This document shows, one piece after another, positions 1 to 7,215 of a DNA stretch of 12,646 bases (positions are counted from its first letter, which is position 1; the number at the start of each line of letters is the position of its first letter). The notes under the pieces were generated by a model. That model was not told where the DNA came from, made no database searches, and saw only the letters and a list, made by a program, of their open reading frames with translations. The translations under genes were made by a program, and so were the position numbers. Origin of the DNA: Candidatus Troglogloeales bacterium (GTDB taxonomy: Bacteria > Nitrospirota > Nitrospiria > SBBL01 > SBBT01); the NCBI GenBank assembly GCA_005239595.1, contig SBBT01000101.1, forward strand, positions 1 through 12,646, given 5' to 3'.

Positions 1-308
1 GAGCGGGGGGAGATATCTTTGACCTCGATCCTTTTGTTGTGAACCTGGCAGACACGGCCGAATCTCGTTTTGTCAAAGTAACCATTAAACTAAAGCTGTC
101 GGATGGGAGCGCAGCAGAAGAAATCACTAAGGAGTTACCCTCGATACGGGACAGCTTATTGATCCTTTTGAGCAGTAAAGAGTTCAATAGCATCCGCACC
201 GTTCAAGGGAAATTAGAGTTGCGCGATGAAATCCTGGAGCGCATCAATACCGCTCTCAATGCGCAAAAGGTCAGCGGTGTTTACTTTACCGAATTCGTGG
301 TTCAATAA
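1..308 (+). CDS. fliL: Flagellar basal body-associated protein FliL, C-terminal part
   Basis: The reading frame is open from base 3, so the gene begins outside the window and only about 101 C-terminal residues are seen. The frame opens with GDIFDLDPFVVNLAD, the typical 'LDPFVVNL' start of the periplasmic FliL domain, followed by the beta strand FVKVTIKLKL. It ends in a helix-rich tail (ELPSIRDSLLILLSSK, then RDEILERINTAL) and a closing strand VYFTEFVVQ, as in the family. FliL is an inner-membrane protein whose periplasmic stomatin-like domain surrounds and supports the stator. The N-terminal membrane helix lies off the left edge. A GTG at 39 is in frame but falls inside the conserved domain, so it is not taken as the start. 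fliM follows 21 bases after the stop, which is the usual order. Confidence 0.9.
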   Translation, partial: AGGDIFDLDPFVVNLADTAESRFVKVTIKLKLSDGSAAEEITKELPSIRDSLLILLSSKEFNSIRTVQGKLELRDEILERINTALNAQKVSGVYFTEFVVQ

Positions 309-329
309 AACCTTTGGGATATAAGATAA

Positions 330-1322
330 ATGGCTGAGAAAGTTCTATCGCAGGAGGAAATGGATGCCCTCCTTAAGGGAGTCAGCGAGGGGAGTGTCGA
401 CACCCGTGTGGCACCCGGCCCCACAGGGGGAACGCGTTCTTACGATCTAAGCAGTCAAGAGCGTTTTATCCCGCGGCGGATTCCTACCCTTGAAGTCATC
501 TGTGAGGAGTTTGCCCGAATGTTCCAGATGTCGATCGGCACAACGCTACAAAAACCGGTTGAATTCAAAGCAAAGCCGCTCGAAGTCATCTCCTGGGCGG
601 ATCTGGCAAAAAAAATTCCCTCTCCCAGCAACATCAATGTGCTTAGACTCGATCCCCTTAAAAACCCGGGCCTTCTGGTGATTGATGCCAAGGTGATCTA
701 TCTTCTCCTGGATCACCTCTTTGGGGGAAAGGGGCAGACCCAGTCCAAAAGCCAAGGTGGTTTTACCCGAATCGAATTAAGGTTCATCCATAAAATTGTA
801 AACCAGATCATGGAAGACCTCCAAAAGGCATGGAAGCCGATCTACGCCATACAGATTTCCATTATTCGGACGGAGGTCAACCCGCAATTGGCGTCGGTCT
901 GTGTGCCGACCGAGATGGTCATCGTGGCTCCGTTCCGATTAAAGATACACAATGACGAGCGGGAGATTTTATTCGGGCTCCCCTATCCCACCATCGAGCC
1001 GATCAAGGATAAATTATACAGCATGTTCCAGAGCGAGCAAAAAGATCTGAGTCAACAGTGGGGAGAGTTGTTACAGAACGAAGTCTATAGTTGCCGCCTG
1101 TCTGCGGTCGCAGAATTGGGAATGGCCATGTTAGATGTGACAGACGTTACCCAGCTGACGATCGGAGATGTTATTACCCTCGATAAAAGTGTCGTTGACG
1201 ATTTGGAACTCAAGGTAGAAGGAAAGGTAAAATTCTTGGGAAGGCCCGGGGTCTATCGGGGAAACCTGGCCTTCCAGGTAACCAAGATTGCCCCGGACGA
1301 GGTGGAGGTAGAGGATGGGTAA
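330..1322 (+). CDS. fliM: Flagellar motor switch protein FliM
   Basis: FliM is a C-ring protein that binds phosphorylated CheY and sets the direction of rotation. The N-terminus carries the CheY-binding peptide LSQEEMDALLKG (residues 6-17). A middle CheC-like domain follows, with the conserved LLLDHLFGGKG near residues 125-135. The C-terminal SpoA domain spans about residues 250-325 (DVTQLTIGDVITLDK, then KFLGRPGVYRGNLAFQV). At 330 residues it has the normal family length. The Shine-Dalgarno is weak (GGGAT near 315), but the start fits the family N-terminus exactly. The 3' end overlaps fliN by 8 bases, implying translational coupling of the two switch proteins. I see nothing broken or missing. 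Confidence 0.97.
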   Translation: MAEKVLSQEEMDALLKGVSEGSVDTRVAPGPTGGTRSYDLSSQERFIPRRIPTLEVICEEFARMFQMSIGTTLQKPVEFKAKPLEVISWADLAKKIPSPSNINVLRLDPLKNPGLLVIDAKVIYLLLDHLFGGKGQTQSKSQGGFTRIELRFIHKIVNQIMEDLQKAWKPIYAIQISIIRTEVNPQLASVCVPTEMVIVAPFRLKIHNDEREILFGLPYPTIEPIKDKLYSMFQSEQKDLSQQWGELLQNEVYSCRLSAVAELGMAMLDVTDVTQLTIGDVITLDKSVVDDLELKVEGKVKFLGRPGVYRGNLAFQVTKIAPDEVEVEDG

Positions 1323-1653
1323 AGAAGAAAATCCGGAAGCGAGAACAGCGTCTTTTTCCACGTTAGAGCAAAGGACGCCGACAACCACGGCAGGAAATCT
1401 TGATTTTATCCTGGATGTCCCGCTGAAAGTGGTTGTCCAATTGGGTACAACCAAAATATTAGTCAGGGAACTCTTACAGCTCGGTCAGGGGTCGGTAGTG
1501 GAGCTTGAAAAACTGGCGGGAGAGCCGATGGATGTCGTCATTGGAGACAAACTGATCGCCCGCGGCGAAGTCGTAGTGGTCAATGAAAAGTTTGGTGTGA
1601 GGTTAACCGACATTGTGAATACGGTTGACCGCGTTAAACAGCTACAAAAATAG
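1315..1653 (+). CDS. fliN: Flagellar motor switch protein FliN
   Basis: FliN forms the lower part of the C-ring and helps dock export substrates through FliH. The 112-residue protein has a variable, polar N-terminal stretch of about 28 residues. A single SpoA domain follows: LDFILDVPLKVVVQLGTTK, then the ELLQLGQGSVVELEKLAGEP core and the strand GEVVVVNEKFGVRLTDI. Length and motifs are typical of a stand-alone FliN rather than a FliN/FliY fusion. The start overlaps the end of fliM, and a strong ribosome binding site GGAGGT (1304-1309) lies 5 bases before the ATG, inside fliM. fliO follows after a 29-base gap. Confidence 0.96.
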   Translation: MGKEENPEARTASFSTLEQRTPTTTAGNLDFILDVPLKVVVQLGTTKILVRELLQLGQGSVVELEKLAGEPMDVVIGDKLIARGEVVVVNEKFGVRLTDIVNTVDRVKQLQK

Positions 1654-1682
1654 TTCACACACGCACTCGGAAGAAGATCGCC

Positions 1683-1982
1683 ATGGATCCATTGTCCAGC
1701 TTGCTGAAAATGGCTGCAGCCCTTGCGCTGGTTCTCGGAATCATGGTGCTTTCCGCATATCTGTTTAAGCGGTTCTTCGGCGGGAGATTGGGCCTTTTTA
1801 AGGCTGAGCCGCTTATTCGTGTCATGGCAATCTCCCACTTCGGCGGCAAGAGAGAGATCGCCGTTGTTGAAGTGGGAGGAACCTATTTAGTGGTCGGCAT
1901 GACTACCAGTCAGATCTCTCTGTTGACGAAATTAGAGACGCTCCCTCCTGCAACGCATACGGGAGCCCCAAAACAGGCATAA
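1683..1982 (+). CDS. fliO: Flagellar biosynthesis protein FliO
   Basis: FliO is a small membrane protein that assists assembly of the FliP/FliQ/FliR export core. The 99-residue product has one membrane segment at about residues 8-28 (MAAALALVLGIMVLSAYLF). A basic stop-transfer patch (KRFFGG) comes next, and then a cytoplasmic domain with the pattern IRVMAISHFGGKREIAVVEV and GGTYLVVGMT, which is characteristic of FliO. A purine-rich ribosome binding site (GGAAG, 1670-1674) precedes the ATG. Its position between fliN and fliP is the standard one. FliO sequences are poorly conserved, so the call rests on pattern and position together. The stop lies 3 bases before the fliP start. Confidence 0.9.
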   Translation: MDPLSSLLKMAAALALVLGIMVLSAYLFKRFFGGRLGLFKAEPLIRVMAISHFGGKREIAVVEVGGTYLVVGMTTSQISLLTKLETLPPATHTGAPKQA

Positions 1983-1985
1983 GCC

Positions 1986-2768
1986 ATGACACATTCAAGC
2001 CCTCCAAGAAAATATCTATTCGCCTTCATGGAAATCCTTTTGGGAGCCCTTTTGTCCTTGTTGGCAAGCCCGATCCTGTCATGGGCCCAGACGCCGCCCG
2101 CAGGCGCGCCTCCTTTTTCTATTAATCTTGGGGGGGGGCAGGAGTTGTCGGTTAGCATACAAATCTTATTGTTGTTGACGGTTTTATCCCTTGCACCGGC
2201 CCTCTTGATTATGGTGACTTCCTTTACCAGGATCGTGGTCGTCCTCTCCTTTTTAAGACAGGCGATGGGAACACCGCAATCGCCCCCTAACCAGGTCTTG
2301 ATCAGCCTCGCCCTGTTTTTGACCTTTTTTGTCATGTCGCCTGTTTGGAATAAGATTAACGCCGAGGCGCTACAACCCTATTTGGATCAAAAGATCACGC
2401 AGGCAGAGGCCCTTGAACGGGGCGTGAATCCCATTCGAGACTTTATGTTAAAGCAGGTACGGGAAAAAGACCTCTCCCTTTTTGTGGAGATGGCAAAACT
2501 CCCTCCGCTCAATAGTCCTTCACAGGTTCCAACCTACGTCCTGATCCCCTCCTTCATGATCAGCGAGTTGCGCACCGCCTTCCAGATCGGCTTTCTCGTC
2601 TACCTTCCATTCATTGTGATCGATTTTGTGGTCGCCAGCATCTTGATGGCGATGGGGATGATGATGATCCCGCCGATGCTGATTGCCCTTCCGTTTAAGC
2701 TGATCCTTTTTGTTTTATCAGACGGTTGGTACCTGTTGATTGAATCACTGGTGAAGAGCTTTGGTTAA
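1986..2768 (+). CDS. fliP: Flagellar type III export core protein FliP
   Basis: FliP forms the pentameric heart of the export gate with FliQ and FliR in the inner membrane. The 260-residue protein starts with a probable cleavable signal peptide: a basic start, a hydrophobic core at about residues 10-33, and a possible cleavage after SWA near residue 34, as is usual for FliP. FliP signatures are clear: LLLLTVLSLAPALLIMVTSF, TRIVVVLSFLRQAMGTPQ, FFVMSPVW, and the C-terminal IGFLVYLPFIVIDFVVAS followed by the methionine-rich gate loop MAMGMMMIPP. No good Shine-Dalgarno precedes the ATG, which sits 3 bases after the fliO stop, so translation is probably coupled. An in-frame ATG at 2028 is an alternative, but it would shorten the signal peptide. 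Confidence 0.96.
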   Translation: MTHSSPPRKYLFAFMEILLGALLSLLASPILSWAQTPPAGAPPFSINLGGGQELSVSIQILLLLTVLSLAPALLIMVTSFTRIVVVLSFLRQAMGTPQSPPNQVLISLALFLTFFVMSPVWNKINAEALQPYLDQKITQAEALERGVNPIRDFMLKQVREKDLSLFVEMAKLPPLNSPSQVPTYVLIPSFMISELRTAFQIGFLVYLPFIVIDFVVASILMAMGMMMIPPMLIALPFKLILFVLSDGWYLLIESLVKSFG

Positions 2769-2798
2769 AAAATGCGCGAGCGGCCGGAGATAAAAGAT

Positions 2799-2813
2799 AC
2801 GGGGGCAGCCCGT
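2799..2813 (+). other. Small inverted repeat in the fliP-fliQ gap
   Basis: ACGGG (2799-2803) and CCCGT (2809-2813) can pair over a 5-base spacer in the 72-base gap between fliP and fliQ. No T-run follows, so it is not a classical terminator. It may be an mRNA structure upstream of the weak fliQ ribosome binding site (GGGG, about 2827-2830). A five-base stem is short enough to arise by chance. Confidence 0.2.
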
Positions 2814-2840
2814 CATTGTAGAACGATCGGGGTATAGATC

Positions 2841-3110
2841 ATGACCATAGAGTTTGTAATTGAAATTGTGCAACGGAGCATTGAGGGCGTGGTGCTCCTG
2901 GTAGCGCCGGCGTTACTGGTCAGCCTGCTCGTGGGAGTGATCGTCAGCCTCTTTCAGGCGGTTACACAGATCAATGAGGCAACGGTTACGTTCCTGCCGA
3001 AAGTCTTGGCGGTTGCCCTGGCCTTGTTTCTATCGCTGCCGTGGATGCTGTCATTTTTCTTAGACTTTACCAAAAATTTGCTGGGCAATATCCCAACCTA
3101 TCTGCGTTGA
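2841..3110 (+). CDS. fliQ: Flagellar type III export core protein FliQ
   Basis: FliQ wraps around the FliP/FliR export channel. The 89-residue protein has the normal length and two hydrophobic helices at about residues 15-38 (GVVLLVAPALLVSLLVGVIV) and 55-75 (VLAVALALFLSLPWMLSFF). Between them lies the highly conserved SLFQAVTQINEATVTFLPK. The ribosome binding site is weak (CGGGG about 10 bases upstream). It follows fliP after 72 bases and precedes fliR. Confidence 0.96.
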   Translation: MTIEFVIEIVQRSIEGVVLLVAPALLVSLLVGVIVSLFQAVTQINEATVTFLPKVLAVALALFLSLPWMLSFFLDFTKNLLGNIPTYLR

Positions 3111-3137
3111 CACGCGATGGATGGGGAGATACCCCGT

Positions 3138-3142
3138 AGAGG
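3138..3142 (+). promoter_or_regulatory. Ribosome binding site deciding the fliR start
   Basis: AGAGG lies 4 bases before the ATG at 3147. The upstream in-frame ATG at 3117 has only CACGCG in front of it and no Shine-Dalgarno. This supports 3147 as the true fliR start. Confidence 0.5.
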
Positions 3143-3146
3143 CAAT

Positions 3147-3929
3147 ATGGAGTTTTTTATACAGTCACTCATAAAAAACGAAGCGGTTTTTTTGCTGGTT
3201 TTGGCGCGCGTGGCCTCTATCATGATTGCGTTGCCGTTCATAGGGGGCCGCGGGATTCCCGCCTTCATCAAGGCGATGCTCGCCCTTTCGATCTCATTGG
3301 CCCTTCTCCCCTTTCTGCGTATTGAAGCAGGTCCGATAGAACCGGTCTCGTTAGCCGTCGGCGTTGTACGCGAACTGTTGCTGGGCCTGGTGATCGGCCT
3401 GGGAGTGCGGTTCGTCTTCGCGGCCATCGAAATTGGTGCGGACATGGTCGGCATCCAGATGGGGTTTGGCCTGGCGAACGTCTTCGATCCGATTACGAAT
3501 CAACAGGCATCCATCATTAGCCAGCTGTTCAGTCTGGTGGTGGTTCTCGTTTTTTTCGTTGTGAACGCCCACCACATTATCCTGCAGGCCTTAGTCTATA
3601 GCTTTGAAGTGATTCCGCCTTTTGGGTTCTATCCCTCCGGCCCGCTGATAAAAAACCTGATCGGGTTAGGCAGTTCCATGTTTACGACGGGGATGAAAAT
3701 TGCGGCCCCGATGACGGTCGCCCTCCTTCTCTCTCAAGTGGCGATGGGGATTCTCTCTCGTGTAGTACCGCAAATGAATATTTTTATATTCAGTTTTCCG
3801 ATCACCATTGGTGTGGGACTTCTGGTGCTTGGTGCTTCCGTTTCCCTGCTTCTTGGACTGATGCAAGACCAGATACGGGGTCTGGAGGGAACGGTTTATA
3901 CGATTTTAATTGAAAGTCGTACCCCGTGA
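3147..3929 (+). CDS. fliR: Flagellar type III export core protein FliR
   Basis: FliR completes the FliP5-FliQ4-FliR1 export gate in the inner membrane. From the ATG at 3147 the protein has 260 residues, the usual FliR length. It begins with the family-typical pattern of a short amphipathic start followed by VFLLVLARVASIM. Starting at 3117 would add ten polar residues (MDGEIPRRGN) unlike the family, and that ATG has no ribosome binding site. Several membrane helices are visible. Conserved stretches include LGLVIGLGVRFVFAAIEIGA, the QMGFGLANVFDPITNQQASI loop, and MKIAAPMTVALLLSQVAMGI followed by LSRVVPQMNIF. The fliQ stop lies 36 bases upstream. No defect is seen. Confidence 0.95.
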   Translation: MEFFIQSLIKNEAVFLLVLARVASIMIALPFIGGRGIPAFIKAMLALSISLALLPFLRIEAGPIEPVSLAVGVVRELLLGLVIGLGVRFVFAAIEIGADMVGIQMGFGLANVFDPITNQQASIISQLFSLVVVLVFFVVNAHHIILQALVYSFEVIPPFGFYPSGPLIKNLIGLGSSMFTTGMKIAAPMTVALLLSQVAMGILSRVVPQMNIFIFSFPITIGVGLLVLGASVSLLLGLMQDQIRGLEGTVYTILIESRTP

Positions 3930-3937
3930 TCCTTCAT

Positions 3938-3967
3938 TGCGTCCCTTGTCTCTTTTATCAGGACGCA
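3938..3967 (+). other. Inverted repeat upstream of the flhB ribosome binding site
   Basis: TGCGTCC (3938-3944) is perfectly complementary to GGACGCA (3961-3967), giving a 7-base stem with a 16-base, pyrimidine-rich loop. It fills most of the fliR-flhB gap and ends 8 bases before the flhB Shine-Dalgarno (3976-3981). It lacks a T-run, so it is not a standard terminator. An mRNA stability or translation element is possible, and so is chance. Confidence 0.3.
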
Positions 3968-3986
3968 CGATGGATAAGGAGCGGTC

Positions 3987-5051
3987 ATGGCCGAAGATGA
4001 CGCAGAACGTACTGAAGCCCCTTCCGCGAAACGGCGGGAGGAGGCCCGCAAAAAGGGGCAGGTTGTTGGAAGCAGAGAAATCACTTCCGCAATGCTGTTG
4101 CTGGGAGGGGTGTGGGGATTAAGCAAAATGGGCCCGCCATTGGTCCTTAAAACGAGGGCCTTTATGATTCACACATGGTCTTCCTTTTCATCGTCCACCC
4201 TGACCGAGGAGAAGGCTTATGAATTGCTCATGTTTAGTCTGCAACAGAGCCTGATGATCCTGATCCCTATTATGTTGTTTTTAACCGCTATTTCCGTTGT
4301 TTCAACGGGAACCCAGCACAAATGGCTCTGGACTTTTCAGCCTTTGGCTCCCAATTGGTCCCGCCTCAATCCCATGACTGGATTCGGACGTCTTTTTTCA
4401 CTGCGGGCTATCGTCGAGCTTGTAAAAACCTTGGTGAAATTTATAGCCGTCGGCTATGTCACCTATCTTGCGCTGCGAAAAGAGGTTCCCGAGATACTGG
4501 TTGCAATCCAGACAGCCCCGGTGCAGATGCTCGGCACGGTGGGCGGCATGGTTTTCCGGTTGACACTCTGGACCGGTTTGGCCATCGCCATCCTTAGCGT
4601 GGGAGATTACCTCTACAACTGGTGGGAGCATGAAAAGGGACTCAAGATGAGCCGCAAGGAGTTGAAGGATGAGACGAGGCAATCGGAAGGGGATCCCATG
4701 GTCAAGTCGCGGATTAGGAGCGTTCAACGCGAGATGGCCAGGAAGAGAATGATGGCCGAGGTCCCCAAGGCCGAGGTGGTGATTACCAACCCAACGGCAT
4801 TGGCCATTGCCCTCATGTATAAGCCTGGAACGATGGAGGCCCCCAAGGTGGTGGCCAAAGGGGCCGGATTTATTGCGCAAAGAATCAGGGAACTTGCAAA
4901 AGAACATGATGTGCCGATCATAGAAAATAAACCGCTGGCGAGAGAACTGTTTAAGCTGGTGAAGATTGGAGAGTATATCCCGTCGAAGTTTTATCGGGCC
5001 GTTGCCGAGATACTGGCTTATGTGTTGAAGCTGCGCGGGAAATATCCGTAG
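3987..5051 (+). CDS. flhB: Flagellar export switch protein FlhB with NPTA in place of NPTH
   Basis: FlhB switches export specificity from rod/hook to filament substrates. The 354-residue protein has the family start (DDAERTEAPSAKRREEARKK) and four membrane segments at about residues 30-200. The cytoplasmic part contains GDYLYNWWEHEKGLKMSRKE, EGDPMVKSRIR and the C-terminal ENKPLARELFKLVKIGEYIP. The self-cleavage site normally reads NPTH followed by Tyr-Ala. Here it is N268-P269-T270-A271-L272, so the His and the following Tyr are replaced while the cleaved Asn-Pro pair is kept. A strong ribosome binding site AAGGAG (3976-3981) lies 5 bases before the ATG. Apart from the motif change the gene looks normal. 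Confidence 0.96.
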   Translation: MAEDDAERTEAPSAKRREEARKKGQVVGSREITSAMLLLGGVWGLSKMGPPLVLKTRAFMIHTWSSFSSSTLTEEKAYELLMFSLQQSLMILIPIMLFLTAISVVSTGTQHKWLWTFQPLAPNWSRLNPMTGFGRLFSLRAIVELVKTLVKFIAVGYVTYLALRKEVPEILVAIQTAPVQMLGTVGGMVFRLTLWTGLAIAILSVGDYLYNWWEHEKGLKMSRKELKDETRQSEGDPMVKSRIRSVQREMARKRMMAEVPKAEVVITNPTALAIALMYKPGTMEAPKVVAKGAGFIAQRIRELAKEHDVPIIENKPLARELFKLVKIGEYIPSKFYRAVAEILAYVLKLRGKYP

Positions 5052-5124
5052 GCGGTCCCTGCGACAGGCAGCGACAACCGTGCTTCACAACCTGAAAGAT
5101 CGGATTTAAGGAATAAGGGAGAAA

Positions 5125-7215
5125 ATGGCAAACGCAACTCCAGTGCCAAAGCCGGCCGGCTTGAGCATGAAGAACCCGGATATTGTTTTGGGAGTCGGAA
5201 TGATCAGCATCCTGGTGATCATGATCTTTCCCCTGCCGAGCACTATTGTAGACCTCTTGTTGGCCTTTAGTTTCAGTCTCTCCCTGGTTATCATTTTCGT
5301 GTCGATGTATATCTTAAAACCTGCTGAATTTTCTACTTTTCCATCGGTGCTCCTTTTTATAACCCTGTTTCGCCTTGCCCTCAACATTGCCACCACCCGG
5401 TTAATTCTGCTTCATGGAGAGGAGGGACCCGCCGCCGCCGGTCAGGTGGTCAAGGCGTTCGGACAGGTGGTAATCGGGGGAAGTTACACGGTAGGACTCA
5501 TTATTTTCACGATCCTGGTCATTATCAACTTCGTCGTCATCACAAAAGGGGCGGGCCGCATTGCCGAAGTAGCGGCACGGTTTATCCTGGATGCCATGCC
5601 CGGAAAACAGATGAGCATTGACGCCGATCTTAACTCCGGGATGATTGATGAAAAAGAGGCCCGTAAACGCCGGTCGGCGATTGCACAGGAAGCCGACTTT
5701 TATGGGGCGATGGACGGCGCAAGCAAATTCGTCAGAGGAGAGGCCATTGCCTCCATTCTGATTATAGTTATCAACATTGTCGGCGGATTAATTATCGGTA
5801 TCGCCCAAAAGGGGATGCCGATGGTGAAGGCCGCAGAAAACTATACCATCCTGACCGTTGGGGAAGGCTTGATCTCACAGATACCGGCCTTGATTATCTC
5901 AACCGCCGCCGGCATCGTGGTCACCCGCGCCGCGGCCGAGTCCGATCTGGGTGCCGACGTCACCAAACAGCTGCTCGTTCATCCACGCGCCATCGTGGCG
6001 ACATCAATCGTTCTGGGGCTTCTAGGTATTATTCCAGGTCTACCGCATTTTGCGCTGTTAACCCTTTCAGCCCTAACCGGCGCCATCGGCTACATGGCGT
6101 TGGCGTCCAAAAAAGAAGAGGCGATCCGGACTCAAGAGGCGGCCGCCGGGCCCGCGCCTGCGCCTCCCAAAGAAAACGGCGTCATACCGCTTGATCTGAT
6201 GGAATTAAACATCGGCTATGGCCTGATTCCCCTGGTAGACGAAGCGCGAGGGGGCGAGCTTTTAAAACGCATTACAGCGATTCGGAGACAGATGGCCCAG
6301 GAACTGGGGTTTGTGGTCCCTCCCATTCACCTTCGGGATAATCTCACCATCAAGCCGAATGAATACCTTATTTTAATCAAGGGGGTCGAGGTAGCCAGAG
6401 GAGAGTTGCTGCCGGGCCATTACCTGGCGATGAACCCAAGCGGCATTGATAAGGGGGTACAGGGCATTCCAACCCGAGAGCCCTGTTTTGGTCTCCAGGC
6501 GCTCTGGATTACGGAGCAGGACAAAGAGCGCGCCCAGATGGTCGGCTATACGGTTGTCGATCTCTCGTCGGTCATGGCGACCCATCTCACTGAAATCATT
6601 CGAAGCAACGCAAGAGAGCTGCTGGGCCGTCAGGAGACACAATATCTCCTCGACCAATTCAAAAAGGACAATCCCAAGGTCGTGGAGGAACTGGTCCCGA
6701 ATCTTCTCCCTCTGGGAGTGGTGGTCAAAGTACTCGGAAACCTCTTACGGGAGCGCGTTCCGATTCGCGACATGCGCACCATTCTGGAAACCCTGGCCGA
6801 TTATGGGGCGGCGGTCAAAGATCCCGATCTCCTCACGGAATATGTCCGGCATGCCCTGGCGAGAACCATCACGCGCCAGTATCAATCGCCGGACGGGGGG
6901 CTTCCGGTCATCAGTCTCGACCCGCGGCTGGATCAGGAATTCGCCTCCGCCATCCAGCAAGGCCCACAGGGAGGAGCCCTTGCCATCGATCCGCTAACGG
7001 CGCAAAAGATTCTGCTGCAGATACGCCAGGCCGCCGAGAGGCTCTCCATGAAGGGACATACGCCGGTAGTGCTCTGTTCCCCCATCGTCCGGCCGCACCT
7101 TCGAAAACTAATTGAGCGGTCGTTCCCGAATATCGCGGTCCTCTCATCGAACGAGATTATCCCGCAGGTTAGGTTACAGTCACTCGAAACAGTCGGTAGC
7201 GCTGAAGGTGCTTGA
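5125..7215 (+). CDS. flhA: Flagellar type III export gate protein FlhA
   Basis: FlhA is the large export component that forms a cytoplasmic nonameric ring, binds substrate/chaperone complexes and uses the proton motive force. The 696-residue protein has about eight membrane helices in residues 20-320, with the FHIPEP signature RIAEVAARFILDAMPGKQMS at about 145-164. A linker with PAPAPP follows, then the complete cytoplasmic domain (GYGLIPLVDEARGGELLKRI onward to the C-terminus). Conserved charges R92 and K201 are present. The positions equivalent to Salmonella D208 and D249 are both Glu here (E206 in VRGEAIAS, E247 in TVGEGL). The Shine-Dalgarno AAGGGAG (5115-5121) is 3 bases from the ATG. 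The TGA stop shares its last base with the next start (TGATG), so the two genes are coupled. Confidence 0.97.
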   Translation: MANATPVPKPAGLSMKNPDIVLGVGMISILVIMIFPLPSTIVDLLLAFSFSLSLVIIFVSMYILKPAEFSTFPSVLLFITLFRLALNIATTRLILLHGEEGPAAAGQVVKAFGQVVIGGSYTVGLIIFTILVIINFVVITKGAGRIAEVAARFILDAMPGKQMSIDADLNSGMIDEKEARKRRSAIAQEADFYGAMDGASKFVRGEAIASILIIVINIVGGLIIGIAQKGMPMVKAAENYTILTVGEGLISQIPALIISTAAGIVVTRAAAESDLGADVTKQLLVHPRAIVATSIVLGLLGIIPGLPHFALLTLSALTGAIGYMALASKKEEAIRTQEAAAGPAPAPPKENGVIPLDLMELNIGYGLIPLVDEARGGELLKRITAIRRQMAQELGFVVPPIHLRDNLTIKPNEYLILIKGVEVARGELLPGHYLAMNPSGIDKGVQGIPTREPCFGLQALWITEQDKERAQMVGYTVVDLSSVMATHLTEIIRSNARELLGRQETQYLLDQFKKDNPKVVEELVPNLLPLGVVVKVLGNLLRERVPIRDMRTILETLADYGAAVKDPDLLTEYVRHALARTITRQYQSPDGGLPVISLDPRLDQEFASAIQQGPQGGALAIDPLTAQKILLQIRQAAERLSMKGHTPVVLCSPIVRPHLRKLIERSFPNIAVLSSNEIIPQVRLQSLETVGSAEGA

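Noticed and set aside
3117..3146. Upstream ATG as the fliR start
   Set aside because: It adds ten polar residues unlike FliR N-termini and lacks a Shine-Dalgarno, whereas the ATG at 3147 has AGAGG and gives the usual length.
4398..4907. Long minus-strand open frame (169 codons) inside flhB
   Set aside because: It lies entirely opposite a well-conserved flhB, has no ribosome binding site and its His/Leu/Gly-rich product fits no family; it is a shadow of flhB codon use.
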